Source of the DNA: an uncultured Acidimicrobiales bacterium | GTDB taxonomy: Bacteria > Actinomycetota > Acidimicrobiia > Acidimicrobiales > SZUA-35 | DNA: 64,000 bases | Assembly (NCBI GenBank): GCA_937976305.1 | Contig: CALJSB010000086.1 | Span: forward strand, 1-64,000 | Reading direction: 5' to 3' | Part shown: in pieces, positions 51,632 to 60,465 of the stretch | Layout of the letters: each line of letters opens with the position of its first letter | Position numbering within the stretch: the stretch's first letter is position 1 | The notes under the pieces: generated by a model | Database searches by the model: none | What the model was told of the DNA's origin: nothing | The model's input: the letters and a program-made list of their open reading frames with translations, nothing else | Made by a program: the position numbers and the translations under genes

Positions 51632-53043
51632 CCTCAGCCTTCGCGTTGCCCGATCGGCCAGCGGGCGGTCTCGTGCTCGACGGCGGAGCCATCGTGACGG
51701 TCGACGACGACTTCACGATCCACGACCCAGGTTGGGTGCACATCGTGGGCGATGTCGTGGTTGCGGTTGGAGAAGGTCCGGCACCAGCTGACGTAAAGGC
51801 ATCCGCCGGACGGGTGATCGATGTCGCCGGTCGAGCCGTCATGCCCGGAATGACCAACGCCCACACGCATCTCTTCCAGACGTTCTTTCGCGGGCTCGCC
51901 GACGACAAGCCGCTGCTCGATTGGATCAGCGATTGCATCTGGCCGGGAGCTGTCCATCTCGACCCCGAAGCTGCGCACCTTGCTGCGCTCGTCGGGATGA
52001 TCGAGAACCTACGAGGCGGGGCAACGTCGATCATCGACCACCAATACGTGCACCTCACGGGCGATGACGGCAACGATCAGATCGACAATGCCATCGCAAC
52101 CGCGGCCGCGGCCACGGGCGTCCGCTTTCTCCTGGCTCGGGGTTGGGCTGACCGCAATTACGAACCAGCCATGACTGAGACCACCGCGGTCACGCTCGAA
52201 CGAACCGAGCGCGTGCGCGATCGCTGGCACGGTGCCGCCGATGGTCGAATTCGCATCGAGTTGGCGCCGTTGATCCCCTGGGGCTGTAGCGACGAGGCCA
52301 TGCGGGCAACGATCCAGCAGGCTCGCGAGTGGGGAGTCGGTACGCACATTCACTGCGCCGAAACCGCCGTTGAGGTTGAGATGAATCTCGAAGAGCGGGG
52401 GACGAGACACGTCGAGTGGCTTGAACAGCTCGGAGCGCTCGGTCCTGACCTTCAACTCGCCCACAGCGTGTGGCTCGACGACAACGAACTCGATCTCATC
52501 GCCGAACGAGGTGCGGTGGTCGTCCATTGCCCAGTGTCGAACATGTACTTGGCGTCCGGAATCCCTCGCGTCGTCGACATGCTCGATCGCGGCATCGATG
52601 TTGCACTCGCCAGTGATGGCCCCGGATCGAACAACCGCCAAGACATGTTCGAGGTGCTGAAGGCGACCGTGCTGCTGCAAAAGATCGGCCGCCTCGACGC
52701 CATGGCGTTGCAGCCTGAAGACGCCATACGAATGGCGTGCCGGGGCGGTGCTGTTGCCGCTGGCCTGGGCGAGTCGACCGGTGTGCTGAGCGCGGGAGCG
52801 AAGGCTGACGTGATCGTGGTCGATCTCGACTCGGTCTTTGCTGCGCCCGTCCACCGTGTAGTGAGCGCCCTCGTGTTCAACGCCATGCCCGCCAACCTGA
52901 CGCACTCGATTGTCGATGGCCGAGTGCTGATCGATGACAGGGAGATCACCTTCGCCGACGAGGCCCAGGTGCGGATCGATGCGGGAGCGGCCGCCCGCCG
53001 AGTGTTCACGGCAGCCGGGATCTCCAGCCGCCTGACCAACTGA
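51628..53043 (+). CDS. amidohydrolase, SsnA/8-oxoguanine or S-triazine deaminase type
   Basis: About 471 residues from ATG 51628. The metal site shows [17 protein letters not shown] (HxH) at about 72-88, [14 protein letters not shown] (His, Glu) at about 236-249, [13 protein letters not shown] (His) and [16 protein letters not shown] (Asp). This is the pattern of MtaD/SsnA deaminases, 8-oxoguanine deaminase and atrazine chlorohydrolase relatives. It likely removes an amino group or other leaving group from an aromatic N-ring. It is coupled by ATGA to the LLM gene and followed by a SnoaL-like protein. Confidence 0.88.
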   Translation: MTSAFALPDRPAGGLVLDGGAIVTVDDDFTIHDPGWVHIVGDVVVAVGEGPAPADVKASAGRVIDVAGRAVMPGMTNAHTHLFQTFFRGLADDKPLLDWISDCIWPGAVHLDPEAAHLAALVGMIENLRGGATSIIDHQYVHLTGDDGNDQIDNAIATAAAATGVRFLLARGWADRNYEPAMTETTAVTLERTERVRDRWHGAADGRIRIELAPLIPWGCSDEAMRATIQQAREWGVGTHIHCAETAVEVEMNLEERGTRHVEWLEQLGALGPDLQLAHSVWLDDNELDLIAERGAVVVHCPVSNMYLASGIPRVVDMLDRGIDVALASDGPGSNNRQDMFEVLKATVLLQKIGRLDAMALQPEDAIRMACRGGAVAAGLGESTGVLSAGAKADVIVVDLDSVFAAPVHRVVSALVFNAMPANLTHSIVDGRVLIDDREITFADEAQVRIDAGAAARRVFTAAGISSRLTN

Positions 53044-53116
53044 ACGCGGTCGCGATCGAAGCAGTCGCTGGCCCGTTCATGATGCCATCGCGGTGTTCGT
53101 GTCGTAGTGTCCGCTC

Positions 53117-53542
53117 ATGGCGCTCACCCTCGAAGACCGGCTCGACATCATGGAGATTCCGGGGCGTTACGGCGACGCGATCGACGATCGCAATTGGGAC
53201 AAGCTGCGTCGCATCTTCACCCCCGATGCTGTCTTTGATCTGACCGGCGTGGGTTCTCGAGTGCTCGATGGGATCGACGACATCGTTGCCTTCATGGAAG
53301 AAGAAGCCGCTCATCCTCGCACCCACATGATGACCAACATCTATGTGGACGACCTCGGGGACGACGTCGAGTTACGGTTTCGAATCGTGGCGCTACTCGG
53401 AAAAGGCAAGACGGGTACTGCGTCGTATTACGACCGTGTCGTCAAGACCGATGAGGGCTGGCGAGTTGCCCACCGCGAGACAACGCTCCGTCGACGCGAC
53501 AAGCGAAACGCAAAGGTCGATCTCGACGGTACTGCTCTTTAG
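53117..53542 (+). CDS. SnoaL/NTF2-like protein
   Basis: A 141-residue single-domain protein. ALTLEDRLDIMEIPGRYGDAIDDRNWDKLRRIFTPDAVFDL (in parts: DRLDIMEIPGRYGDAID and WDKLRRIFTPDAVFD) is the standard opening of SnoaL-like NTF2-fold proteins, with THMMTNIYVDDLGDDVELRFR as the later strands. The fold hosts isomerases, dehydratases and ring hydroxylase small subunits. It closes the forward-strand run of LLM and amidohydrolase genes, so may act on the same pathway intermediate. ATG 53117 is the natural start. Confidence 0.82.
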   Translation: MALTLEDRLDIMEIPGRYGDAIDDRNWDKLRRIFTPDAVFDLTGVGSRVLDGIDDIVAFMEEEAAHPRTHMMTNIYVDDLGDDVELRFRIVALLGKGKTGTASYYDRVVKTDEGWRVAHRETTLRRRDKRNAKVDLDGTAL

Positions 53543-53591
53543 TAGAACCAGTGCTCTGACAGAACTGGTGCTCCACCAACTGCCTTTTCGA

Positions 53592-54638
53592 TCAGAATTC
53601 GAAGCCGGTGATGATGAACTCGAGCCGACGATTGAGTTGACGACCCTCTTCGGTGTTGTTGCTCACTCGGGGCTCGGTCTCGCCCTTCCCGGTAGCGGTC
53701 AAGCGAGCGGGGTCGATTCCCTGTGACACCATCCACGCTTGCCAGGCATCCACGCGGGCCTGTGAGAGCCGTAGGTTCGCCGCATCATCACCCTGGCTGT
53801 CGGTGTGTCCGATGGCCTCGTTCGTGACGTTTGGCTGGAGCTGAAGCAGGACGACGCCGAGTTGGAGCAAGGGGAAGAACTGCGGATCGATTTCTGCGCT
53901 GTTGGTTTGAAACAGCACCGCGTCGGCCACATAGGTCGGAGTCGACTGACCCGGTGTGAAGTCGACGCTCGGATCGATCGCGTATTGGTTGACGACGTTG
54001 TCTTCCCCGCCCATGACCGGCACGACGGCTGCGGTGATGGCGTCTGCAATCTCCTGGGACGGGAGCGTCCCGCGTAGATAGAGCTTGCCGTTCGCGAGGA
54101 TCGAGTGGTTGGTTGGAGCTCCGGGCGGCGAGAGTGGCGAGTCGGGGTCGTCGAGGTTGGCGGCCGAGGAGTTGTCGGAGTCCACCTCATTCTCATCGTT
54201 CGTCGTGACGTCTTCGCTCGAGTTTTCTTGCGAATCGACGTCTTCGGATGTGACGTCGTCCGTGGTGGCAGGGTCAGTCTCGCTAACAGAGTCGTCGTCT
54301 TCGGTGAAGGCGAGTTCGCCACTCTCGACGTCGCCAGCCGAGTCGCCCTCTGCCTGTTCGTTCTCTGCGACGTCGTTCTGAAGCACCGTGTCCGTCGCTG
54401 TGGCGTCAGAGCTGGTGTCGGTATCGGATTCGCCGCCGCCGAAGGCGATGAACCCACTCACGCCGAGCACAGCGATGGCTGCAGCGGTGAAGCCCGCCTT
54501 CGCGGCGGTGGAGAGGCCTGTGTCACGCTGTTGTGGCTGCTGTGGCGGTTCTGCCAGCGGCTGAGGCCGTGGGGTCTGCGCTGGCTGACCGATTCGGTCT
54601 GGCCCACTATTCAGTTCCTGCCACTTGTCGCCTGCCAT
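53592..54638 (-). CDS. OmpA-family envelope protein (ArfA-like)
   Basis: A 348-residue protein: a Pro/Gln-rich cytosolic N-terminus, one membrane helix (AGFTAAAIAVLGVSGFIAFGG, about residues 48-68), an acidic Ser/Thr/Asp-rich stalk of about 100 residues, a BON-like segment (LANGKLYLRGTLPSQEIADAI) and a C-terminal OmpA domain with IGHTDSQGDDAANLRLSQAR and NRRLEFIITGF. The architecture matches mycobacterial ArfA (OmpATb). The OmpA domain should bind peptidoglycan. Its start lies 32 bases inside the end of the MmpL-like gene, so the two are co-expressed. Confidence 0.85.
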   Translation of the reverse strand: MAGDKWQELNSGPDRIGQPAQTPRPQPLAEPPQQPQQRDTGLSTAAKAGFTAAAIAVLGVSGFIAFGGGESDTDTSSDATATDTVLQNDVAENEQAEGDSAGDVESGELAFTEDDDSVSETDPATTDDVTSEDVDSQENSSEDVTTNDENEVDSDNSSAANLDDPDSPLSPPGAPTNHSILANGKLYLRGTLPSQEIADAITAAVVPVMGGEDNVVNQYAIDPSVDFTPGQSTPTYVADAVLFQTNSAEIDPQFFPLLQLGVVLLQLQPNVTNEAIGHTDSQGDDAANLRLSQARVDAWQAWMVSQGIDPARLTATGKGETEPRVSNNTEEGRQLNRRLEFIITGFEF

Positions 54639-57420
54639 GTCTGTTCAGTCGGTCCGTGGCCCCAAGACTTGAGGGGCTCTCGCCGCGAAGGTCGATGCGA
54701 GCGGGCTGTGTCGGCCGGTCACTGGATCCTCCCTGTCTCGACTCATCGGTTGTCACGAACATCAGCACGCTCGGCAGAACCAGCAGAGTTGCGGTCAACG
54801 CCATGAGAATCATCAACGCGGTGAGTAAGCCATAGGCGGCAAACAGCGGCATCGGGGCGAGGGCCAGGATTCCGAAACCGATCGACGAGCTGATGGCCGA
54901 GGCGACCAAGGCGACACCGGTTCCTTGCCCCGCAGCTTCGATCGCGTCGGTCCGTCGACCCAACCGGTCGAGTTCTTCTCGGTAGCGGGCGATCAAGTGG
55001 ATGGCGAAGTCAATGCCGATGCCAACGGAGACGGCGGCGATGGTCGCCGTGACCAAGTTGATGCTGTAGCCGGCGAGCTCCATGAAGGCATACAGCCACG
55101 TCACCACCATCAGAATTGGCACGATGCTCGCGAGCCCGTAGCGAACCGAGCGCAGGGCGGCGGCAGCCACCAGAAAGCACAGGACGATCGCAATGGGCAG
55201 CGAAGTTTGAAGAGCGTTGTTGGTCGCATCGAGTGAGGCCTCACGGACGAATGGCCCACCGGTGACCTGCACGAACGATCCCCCGAAGTCGGAGCTGATC
55301 TGGGCGGCAATCGGTTCAAGGGTTTCGCGAGCTCTGGTGACCGATGCCTGATTGCGGCTGTCGACCAGAGCAAGCTCGAAGGTCGTGCGGTCCGCACTCG
55401 CAGCCTCGAATGAGGCTGCGGTGTTCACATCGTCTGGGGTCAGCAACAGGCGATCGCTGTCGAGCGGCACGCCCATTTGTCCGGCAATCGAGAACAGGGC
55501 TTCGATTTGGTCGACGCTGTCTGGGATGTTGTCGTCGTTGTCATCGGTGAGGGCAACACCGGTCTGGCTGGCGACGATGTCGGCCATGATGGGCGACTGC
55601 CAGGTCGCATCGAAGACGTCGAAGAGCGGCGCCTCGACGATTGTGTCGCCGTCGTTCCGGGCGAGCACATCTGAGTCGATCGCCCGTAGTTCTGAGAGCC
55701 GGCTTTGCAGAGTCGACAGCGCGGTTGGATCGGTCAAGCTGCCTTCGATGTAGATCAGGGCTGGTTCGCCTGATCGTTCGCCGATGTGTTTGTCGACCTG
55801 GTCAAGGCCGATGACGAAGTCGGTGTCGGCGGCGAAGAAGTCGTTGACGTCGAACTCGGCAGGCACGCGAGCGGCGAGCACGCCAGCGGCGCCCGAGATG
55901 GCGAGCGCTACGGGCAACACGATCCAGCGTTGGCGGGCCAATCCGGCCATGAGGCGACCAAGGGGCGCAGCGAGACTCGAAGCGGCCTCAGCAACGGGAA
56001 CTGACCCCGCAGCCTGCTGACTGATTGAAGTGAGCTTGCGACGCTGAACGCCGAAGGGAACGATGAGGCCGACAACTGTTGTGACCAACGCAAGCACGAT
56101 GCCAAGCCACGGCAGAACAAAGACGAGCATGAGAACCGTTGCCATGGTGAGTGACGCAACACCGAGCGAAGCGAGCGTTCGGGCACTCGACGAGCGAAGG
56201 CCCGGCAGTGGCGCGGGCACGGCGGCTTCGATGCGGGCGATCGCGAGCGGAGAGACCACGCCGAGCAACAGATAGGCCCCAGTCAGCGCAACAGCAGCAC
56301 CGACGCCGAACTGAATGATCGACTCGATTCCAGCCACGACGTTGGCAAGGAAGGCGGCAACACCGGACGCCAGAGCAAGCACGAGTGCTCCGGTCACCGC
56401 CGGCATGCTGGCCCGGTAGGCGGGGCGTGCTTCGATGCCCGCGGCCCGCTCTTCTCGATACCGCCCGATCGAGTGGATGGCGAAGTCCACGCCAAAGGAG
56501 ATCATCGCAATCGGCACGATGAGCGACAGGACCAGATCGTCCTTGAGGCCGAGCAGGTTCGAAATGCCCTTCAGCCAGATGATCAGGGTGATGAGGGCGA
56601 CGCTGACGGTGGCGACGACCCAGTAGCTGCGGAAGGTCAGTCCGACAATGACCAAGACGGCGAGAATCGTGAACCCGATGAACGGCCCAGCGACGGCACC
56701 TTGTTCCTGCGAGGTCAAGTTGACGTCGATCGCCACACCGTGCACCTGCATGTCTGGTGCGGTTCTAAGGACCGTTTGCAGGCTGCGGTCGTACTCTTCG
56801 CCTGCGGTGTCGCCGCCGAGCGTGACCGAGCTGTTGCCGAGGCCCAGCACGTCGTTGTTCGAAAACACGCTCACGGTGATGGCGGGAATCGTCCAGGTGC
56901 CGTCAGCATCGACAGACGATTGGGTGGACAACCCGAGGAGCGGGTTTGTCTCGCCGTAGCGGCCGATGAGATCGGCGCCGGCCTGCTTCACCTGCGCGTC
57001 GGTTGCGGCGGCGAGGTCGATGTCGTTGCTCGCCAGCTCTGCGGCGACCAGCTCGGCGAAGCTGAAGGCCCCGTGCACCTCGGTGCCTGTCTCAGGTTCG
57101 AAGAACTGGGCGAGCGCCGGCCCGATCTCGTCGTTGTTGCGTAGGGCATCCGACGCTTGCACAAGTGCTTGCATCGGACCGGCGGCGAGCATGTCGCCGT
57201 CATCTGACTCGACGATGAACAGACCTTGGCGAATCGAGGAGACAAACGACTCGTCGACCAGATCGCGAGCTTCGAAGACGGCGCCGCCGGGCTCAGTGGA
57301 TGCCGACTCTGACGGTGCCATTGTGAGGAATGGGATGGCAAGCAGCGCGGTGACAACACCAATGAGTGCGAACGCTCGAACGGCGTGCCGATCGAGCTGG
57401 GCAAAGAGACGATGAGACAT
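54607..57420 (-). CDS. RND-superfamily MMPL-type exporter
   Basis: A 937-residue RND transporter with the expected duplication: two halves, each with one helix, a large exported loop and five or six helices. The matching signatures SFGVDFAIHSIGRYREERA in the first half and IGIDFAIHLIARYREELD in the second mark the proton-relay helices. MMPL/HpnN-like members move lipids or other hydrophobic compounds across the envelope. It is divergent from a TetR gene across a region with four repeats and overlaps the OmpA gene, so an envelope export role under TetR control is likely. Confidence 0.88.
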   Translation of the reverse strand: MSHRLFAQLDRHAVRAFALIGVVTALLAIPFLTMAPSESASTEPGGAVFEARDLVDESFVSSIRQGLFIVESDDGDMLAAGPMQALVQASDALRNNDEIGPALAQFFEPETGTEVHGAFSFAELVAAELASNDIDLAAATDAQVKQAGADLIGRYGETNPLLGLSTQSSVDADGTWTIPAITVSVFSNNDVLGLGNSSVTLGGDTAGEEYDRSLQTVLRTAPDMQVHGVAIDVNLTSQEQGAVAGPFIGFTILAVLVIVGLTFRSYWVVATVSVALITLIIWLKGISNLLGLKDDLVLSLIVPIAMISFGVDFAIHSIGRYREERAAGIEARPAYRASMPAVTGALVLALASGVAAFLANVVAGIESIIQFGVGAAVALTGAYLLLGVVSPLAIARIEAAVPAPLPGLRSSSARTLASLGVASLTMATVLMLVFVLPWLGIVLALVTTVVGLIVPFGVQRRKLTSISQQAAGSVPVAEAASSLAAPLGRLMAGLARQRWIVLPVALAISGAAGVLAARVPAEFDVNDFFAADTDFVIGLDQVDKHIGERSGEPALIYIEGSLTDPTALSTLQSRLSELRAIDSDVLARNDGDTIVEAPLFDVFDATWQSPIMADIVASQTGVALTDDNDDNIPDSVDQIEALFSIAGQMGVPLDSDRLLLTPDDVNTAASFEAASADRTTFELALVDSRNQASVTRARETLEPIAAQISSDFGGSFVQVTGGPFVREASLDATNNALQTSLPIAIVLCFLVAAAALRSVRYGLASIVPILMVVTWLYAFMELAGYSINLVTATIAAVSVGIGIDFAIHLIARYREELDRLGRRTDAIEAAGQGTGVALVASAISSSIGFGILALAPMPLFAAYGLLTALMILMALTATLLVLPSVLMFVTTDESRQGGSSDRPTQPARIDLRGESPSSLGATDRLNRHGRRQVAGTE

Positions 57421-57489
57421 TCTGGATTCCCCTCAGGTGGGCGAAAACGGCTGTGCGGAGCCGTTTTGGGTGACTGTTGGTCGAGTTGG

Positions 57490-57548
57490 CACTGTCAAGT
57501 TTGCAGTGTCAAGTTGGCACTGTAAAGATTGCGTTGGACACTGTCAAG
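57490..57548. promoter_or_regulatory. four-copy TetR operator array candidate
   Basis: Repeats of CACTGTCAAG occur at 57490, 57504 (as CAGTGTCAAG), 57518 (as CACTGTAAAG) and 57539. Spacings are 14, 14 and 21 bases, all multiples of seven. CACTG at 57490 and CAGTG at 57504 also form an inverted pair. The array lies between the divergent MmpL-like and TetR genes and ends 16 bases before the tetR ATG, so it is a probable binding region for that regulator. Confidence 0.6.
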
Positions 57549-57564
57549 ATCTAGGGTTGTGGCA

Positions 57565-58179
57565 ATGACCACCTATCACCACGGCGATTTGCCGGCCGCC
57601 CTCAGGGCGGCAACGGTCGAACTGATCGGTGAAAAGGGAACCTCGGGGTTCAGCCTGCGGCAGGTCGCTCGCCAGGCTGGCGTTTCCCATGCCGCGCCGG
57701 CCCATCACTTCGGCGACGTGCGGGGACTACTCACCGCGGTGGCAGCAGAGGGGTACGAACGCCTCGCCGATGAGATGTCATCTGCCATCGACGGAGTAGA
57801 CGACGCCAAGGAACGGCTGCGGAGATGCGGCCAGGCCTACATCCGGATCGCGTTCGAATACCCCGGCCACTTTGCCGTGATGCTGCAACGAGATCTCTTC
57901 GATACCGAAGATGAGGCGCTCCTGACCGCATCTGTCCGGGCGTACGAGGCGCTGTCAGGAACGATCGAGATGGTGCGCGACCAGCTCAACCCAAACCTCG
58001 ACGTCGACCAGGCCGCAACCTTTTGTTGGTCGGCCGTGCAGGGGCTGGTGATCCTGTCGCCGAATCTCGACAGCGTGGCCTATCACCAAGACACCAAGTT
58101 CACCGAAACAGCCGAGCTCGTCGACAGTTTCTGCGACTTCATGATCAACGGCTTCGCCAACACCCCCACCACCCCATAG
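57565..58179 (+). CDS. TetR-family repressor
   Basis: A 204-residue TetR regulator. The N-terminal HTH is HHGDLPAALRAATVELIGEKG, then FSLRQVARQAGVSHAAPAHHF with the recognition helix, a pattern shared with TetR_C_33-type members (YHHGDLxxAL). The C-terminal domain is a helical ligand-binding bundle. It is divergent from the MmpL-like exporter across the repeat array at 57490-57548 and likely represses it and itself. ATG 57565 is preferred to an upstream in-frame start that would run through the operator repeats. An IS110 element lies downstream. Confidence 0.9.
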   Translation: MTTYHHGDLPAALRAATVELIGEKGTSGFSLRQVARQAGVSHAAPAHHFGDVRGLLTAVAAEGYERLADEMSSAIDGVDDAKERLRRCGQAYIRIAFEYPGHFAVMLQRDLFDTEDEALLTASVRAYEALSGTIEMVRDQLNPNLDVDQAATFCWSAVQGLVILSPNLDSVAYHQDTKFTETAELVDSFCDFMINGFANTPTTP

Positions 58180-58359
58180 GGGTCAAAACGTCATGCGGTG
58201 TCCGGGCCTGCGGTCGACGCACACCTCTGCTGCGGCGTCGCTTCGCTCCGAGTCCTCGCCTGAGGTGTACCTCGGCCTCCGGCCCTCGTAGGGGTGAGAT
58301 CTGGAACGTCACGCGGCGAGTTGTGAGCGTCAGCGAGCAACTCGGTTAGTGAGATGCTC

Positions 58360-59427
58360 CTATAGGTGGTCAAGTCGTGGTGGGTGGTGTTGAAGGATGC
58401 GCCAGATGTGTCGGGCTACGTATCGTTTGAGACTGCGGATCGCTTCTCGTTTGGTTTTGCCTTGAGCTATCCGATCAGCCACGTAGGCCTGCGTTTCAGG
58501 GTGGCTCGACATGCGAACGGTAACGATCCGCCACAACGCATTGTTTGCTTGGCGGTCACCGCCACGATTCAATCGGTGCCGATGTTGGCGTCCGCTTGAA
58601 GCGTCAACTGCTGACACTCCACACAACGCTGCAAACGCTGCGTCGGTTCGAACCCGCCCGGGGTTCGAACCGAACGTAATCAACAAGTCAGCAGCGACCT
58701 GGGGGCCGACACCGTGCTCGGCGAGCAGTTCTGGAGGGGCAGCGCTGTCGACAAGTCGTTGACGTGTCATCTCGAGCTCGGCGATCTCATCGTTTAAGAA
58801 GACGATCCTGCGAGCTAGAGATTTCATGGCATGTTTTGTCGTGTTTGTTTCGTCATCCCCGTTGACACGAAACCTGCGGCACACGTCGACAATCTCGTTG
58901 ACACTCATCGCGTTCAACCGTGAATGCAGCACTTCGGGCGCAGTGACGATGAGTGATCGGAGCTGGTTGATGGCCTGAGTTCTGGCTTTCACCGCTGAAC
59001 GGCGGGCCACCCGGTTGGTTCGTAGACCTTCAACAGCACCGGAACGACCACGAGGCGTGCTTTGAGCTTCACCGGACTGGGCCGCTCTGCCAGCAGCGAC
59101 AGCATCAGCAATATCGGACTTGCCGTGACGCCGGCGATGCTGACGGTTCACCCGGTTCACCTCAACGACCCCGACACCCTGGGCAGACATGTAACGAGTC
59201 AGGCCCGCTCCCCAAGAACCGGTCCCCTCAATTCCTGCTCGGCTGATCGAGCCAAACGATCTGGCCCAACACAACAAGTTGCGATAGCCGACTGCGTCAG
59301 CACTGAACTCTGAGGTTTCGATGGTTCGGCCGATCGCGTCAAGTACCGCTACGACATGAACATCTCGATGTGTGTCGATCCCGAGCGTGACCTCGGTCGA
59401 GGTTTCTGACAGTGTTTGCATTGCCAT
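58360..59427 (-). CDS. IS110-family transposase (bridge recombinase)
   Basis: A 355-residue DEDD/serine recombinase. The N-terminal RuvC-like domain shows GIDTHRDVHVVAV (Asp), GIEGTGSWGAGL (Glu) and KSDIADAVAAG (Asp, Asp). The C-terminal Transposase_20 domain has the LLAEHGVGPQVAADLL helix-hairpin-helix, AALCGVSAVDASSGRQHRH and RLNRGGDRQANNAL with the catalytic-type Ser region before it. All key residues appear intact and there are no internal stops, so the element may be active. Start ATG 59427. Confidence 0.92.
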   Translation of the reverse strand: MAMQTLSETSTEVTLGIDTHRDVHVVAVLDAIGRTIETSEFSADAVGYRNLLCWARSFGSISRAGIEGTGSWGAGLTRYMSAQGVGVVEVNRVNRQHRRRHGKSDIADAVAAGRAAQSGEAQSTPRGRSGAVEGLRTNRVARRSAVKARTQAINQLRSLIVTAPEVLHSRLNAMSVNEIVDVCRRFRVNGDDETNTTKHAMKSLARRIVFLNDEIAELEMTRQRLVDSAAPPELLAEHGVGPQVAADLLITFGSNPGRVRTDAAFAALCGVSAVDASSGRQHRHRLNRGGDRQANNALWRIVTVRMSSHPETQAYVADRIAQGKTKREAIRSLKRYVARHIWRILQHHPPRLDHL

Positions 59428-59498
59428 CCCTTTCGTTGTTTTGGGTTGGCAGGCACCATCAAGAGACGGACAGCACTGTGACGGGGCTTCTAGTCCAA

Positions 59499-59628
59499 GC
59501 TCCTATCAGGTCACGTTCATGCTCGACGACGCGTGCCAGCGAAGTCTTCCCGGACCCGATGGACAGATCTCACTAAAGGCACAAGGCCAGCGAAGCGAAG
59601 AGTCACATCGGACCGGGAAGACCACACC
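59499..59628 (-). ncRNA. candidate IS110 bridge RNA
   Basis: In IS110 elements the noncoding end upstream of the recombinase encodes a bridge RNA with loops matching donor and target DNA. Here, reading the reverse strand, a hairpin closes with GTCTTCCCGG and CCGGGAAGAC (outer limits 59549-59628), with further pairing CCGATG/CATCGG inside. Downstream, CCTGATAGGAGC (59510-59499) is complementary to the element's other end at 58356-58366 with one insertion, as a donor-guide would be. The boundaries and loop assignments are inferred. Confidence 0.4.
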
Positions 59629-59655
59629 ACCATCATCACAGCGAAGCGAACGGCG

Positions 59656-60456
59656 TTAGCCGTGGGTGCTGATGCCACCGTCGAGCGGTAGGACGTTGCC
59701 GGTCATGAACGCGCCGGCGCGACTGGCGAGAAAGATCACCGTCCCGGCGACGTCTTCGGGGGTGCCGATGCGGCGGCGTGGTACGGACGATTCGACCATC
59801 TTGCGACGCTCCGGATCGTCGAGCATGTAACCCATCATCTTCGACTCGAAGGGACCGGGCGCCACGGTGTTCACCGTGATGTGGTCCTTGACGACAAAGT
59901 GAGCGAGGTGTCGGGCGAGCATGTGAATGCCGGCTTTGGACGCGGAATACGAGAAGTTGTCGCCGAACGGTACGCGGATGCCGTCGATCGACCCGGTCAT
60001 GATGATGCGACCCGGATCATCGGCAGATGCGGCCGCCTTGAGCTGGGGGAGAAGGGCCTGGCTCAGCATGAACGGTGCCCGCACGTTGATGTTCATCACC
60101 TTGTCGAATCCCGCCTCGGGAAACTCACCGAGAGGCGCACCCCACGCTGCGCCCGCGTTGTTGACGAGGATGTGCAGCTTGTCCTCAGCGGCAGTGAAGG
60201 CTGAGGTGAACGCTTCGAGGCCTTCGGTGCTGGCCAGATCAGCCGGGATCGAGATGCACTCGCCGAACTCGCTGAGCCGGGCCGCCGTCGCATCACAATC
60301 GCCGGCCTTGCGGGACGTGATGTAGGTCTTCACCCCGTTCTTGACCAGACCCTCGGCGATCATCTCGCCGATGCCGCGGGATCCTCCCGTCACAATGGCC
60401 ACTTTGCCGGATACGTCAAACAGTTCAGAAATGAGCACGGGCTGATGCTGGCCCAC
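59656..60456 (-). CDS. SDR family oxidoreductase
   Basis: A 266-residue classical SDR. VAIVTGGSRGIGEMIAEGL at about 20-38, LVNNAGAAWGAPLG near 97, the Ser in IMTGSIDGIRVP and YSASKAGIHMLARHLA with Tyr and Lys are present, and it ends TGNVLPLDGGISTHG. It resembles FabG-like reductases and the rhamnolipid RhlG group. The start is GTG 60456. It lies 9 bases after the P450 gene on the same strand, so both probably act on one substrate, for example a P450-made alcohol. Confidence 0.87.
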   Translation of the reverse strand: MGQHQPVLISELFDVSGKVAIVTGGSRGIGEMIAEGLVKNGVKTYITSRKAGDCDATAARLSEFGECISIPADLASTEGLEAFTSAFTAAEDKLHILVNNAGAAWGAPLGEFPEAGFDKVMNINVRAPFMLSQALLPQLKAAASADDPGRIIMTGSIDGIRVPFGDNFSYSASKAGIHMLARHLAHFVVKDHITVNTVAPGPFESKMMGYMLDDPERRKMVESSVPRRRIGTPEDVAGTVIFLASRAGAFMTGNVLPLDGGISTHG

Positions 60457-60465
60457 GCGGCATGG

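Larger units (their letters stand above)
58356..59628 (-). mobile_element. IS110-family insertion sequence (approximate limits)
   Basis: Contains one intact IS110 transposase (58360-59427) and an upstream noncoding end. The segment GCTCCTAT occurs at 58356-58363 on the downstream side and again at 59499-59506 in the noncoding end. A long hairpin lies at 59549-59628. IS110 elements lack long terminal inverted repeats, so the ends are estimates; the right end could lie anywhere up to the SDR stop at 59656, and the left end may lie a few bases before 58356. It separates the tetR and SDR genes. Confidence 0.6.

Noticed and set aside
58620-58690. Another tRNA-like GGTTCGAA segment
   Set aside because: It lies inside the intact IS110 transposase gene and lacks the rest of a cloverleaf.
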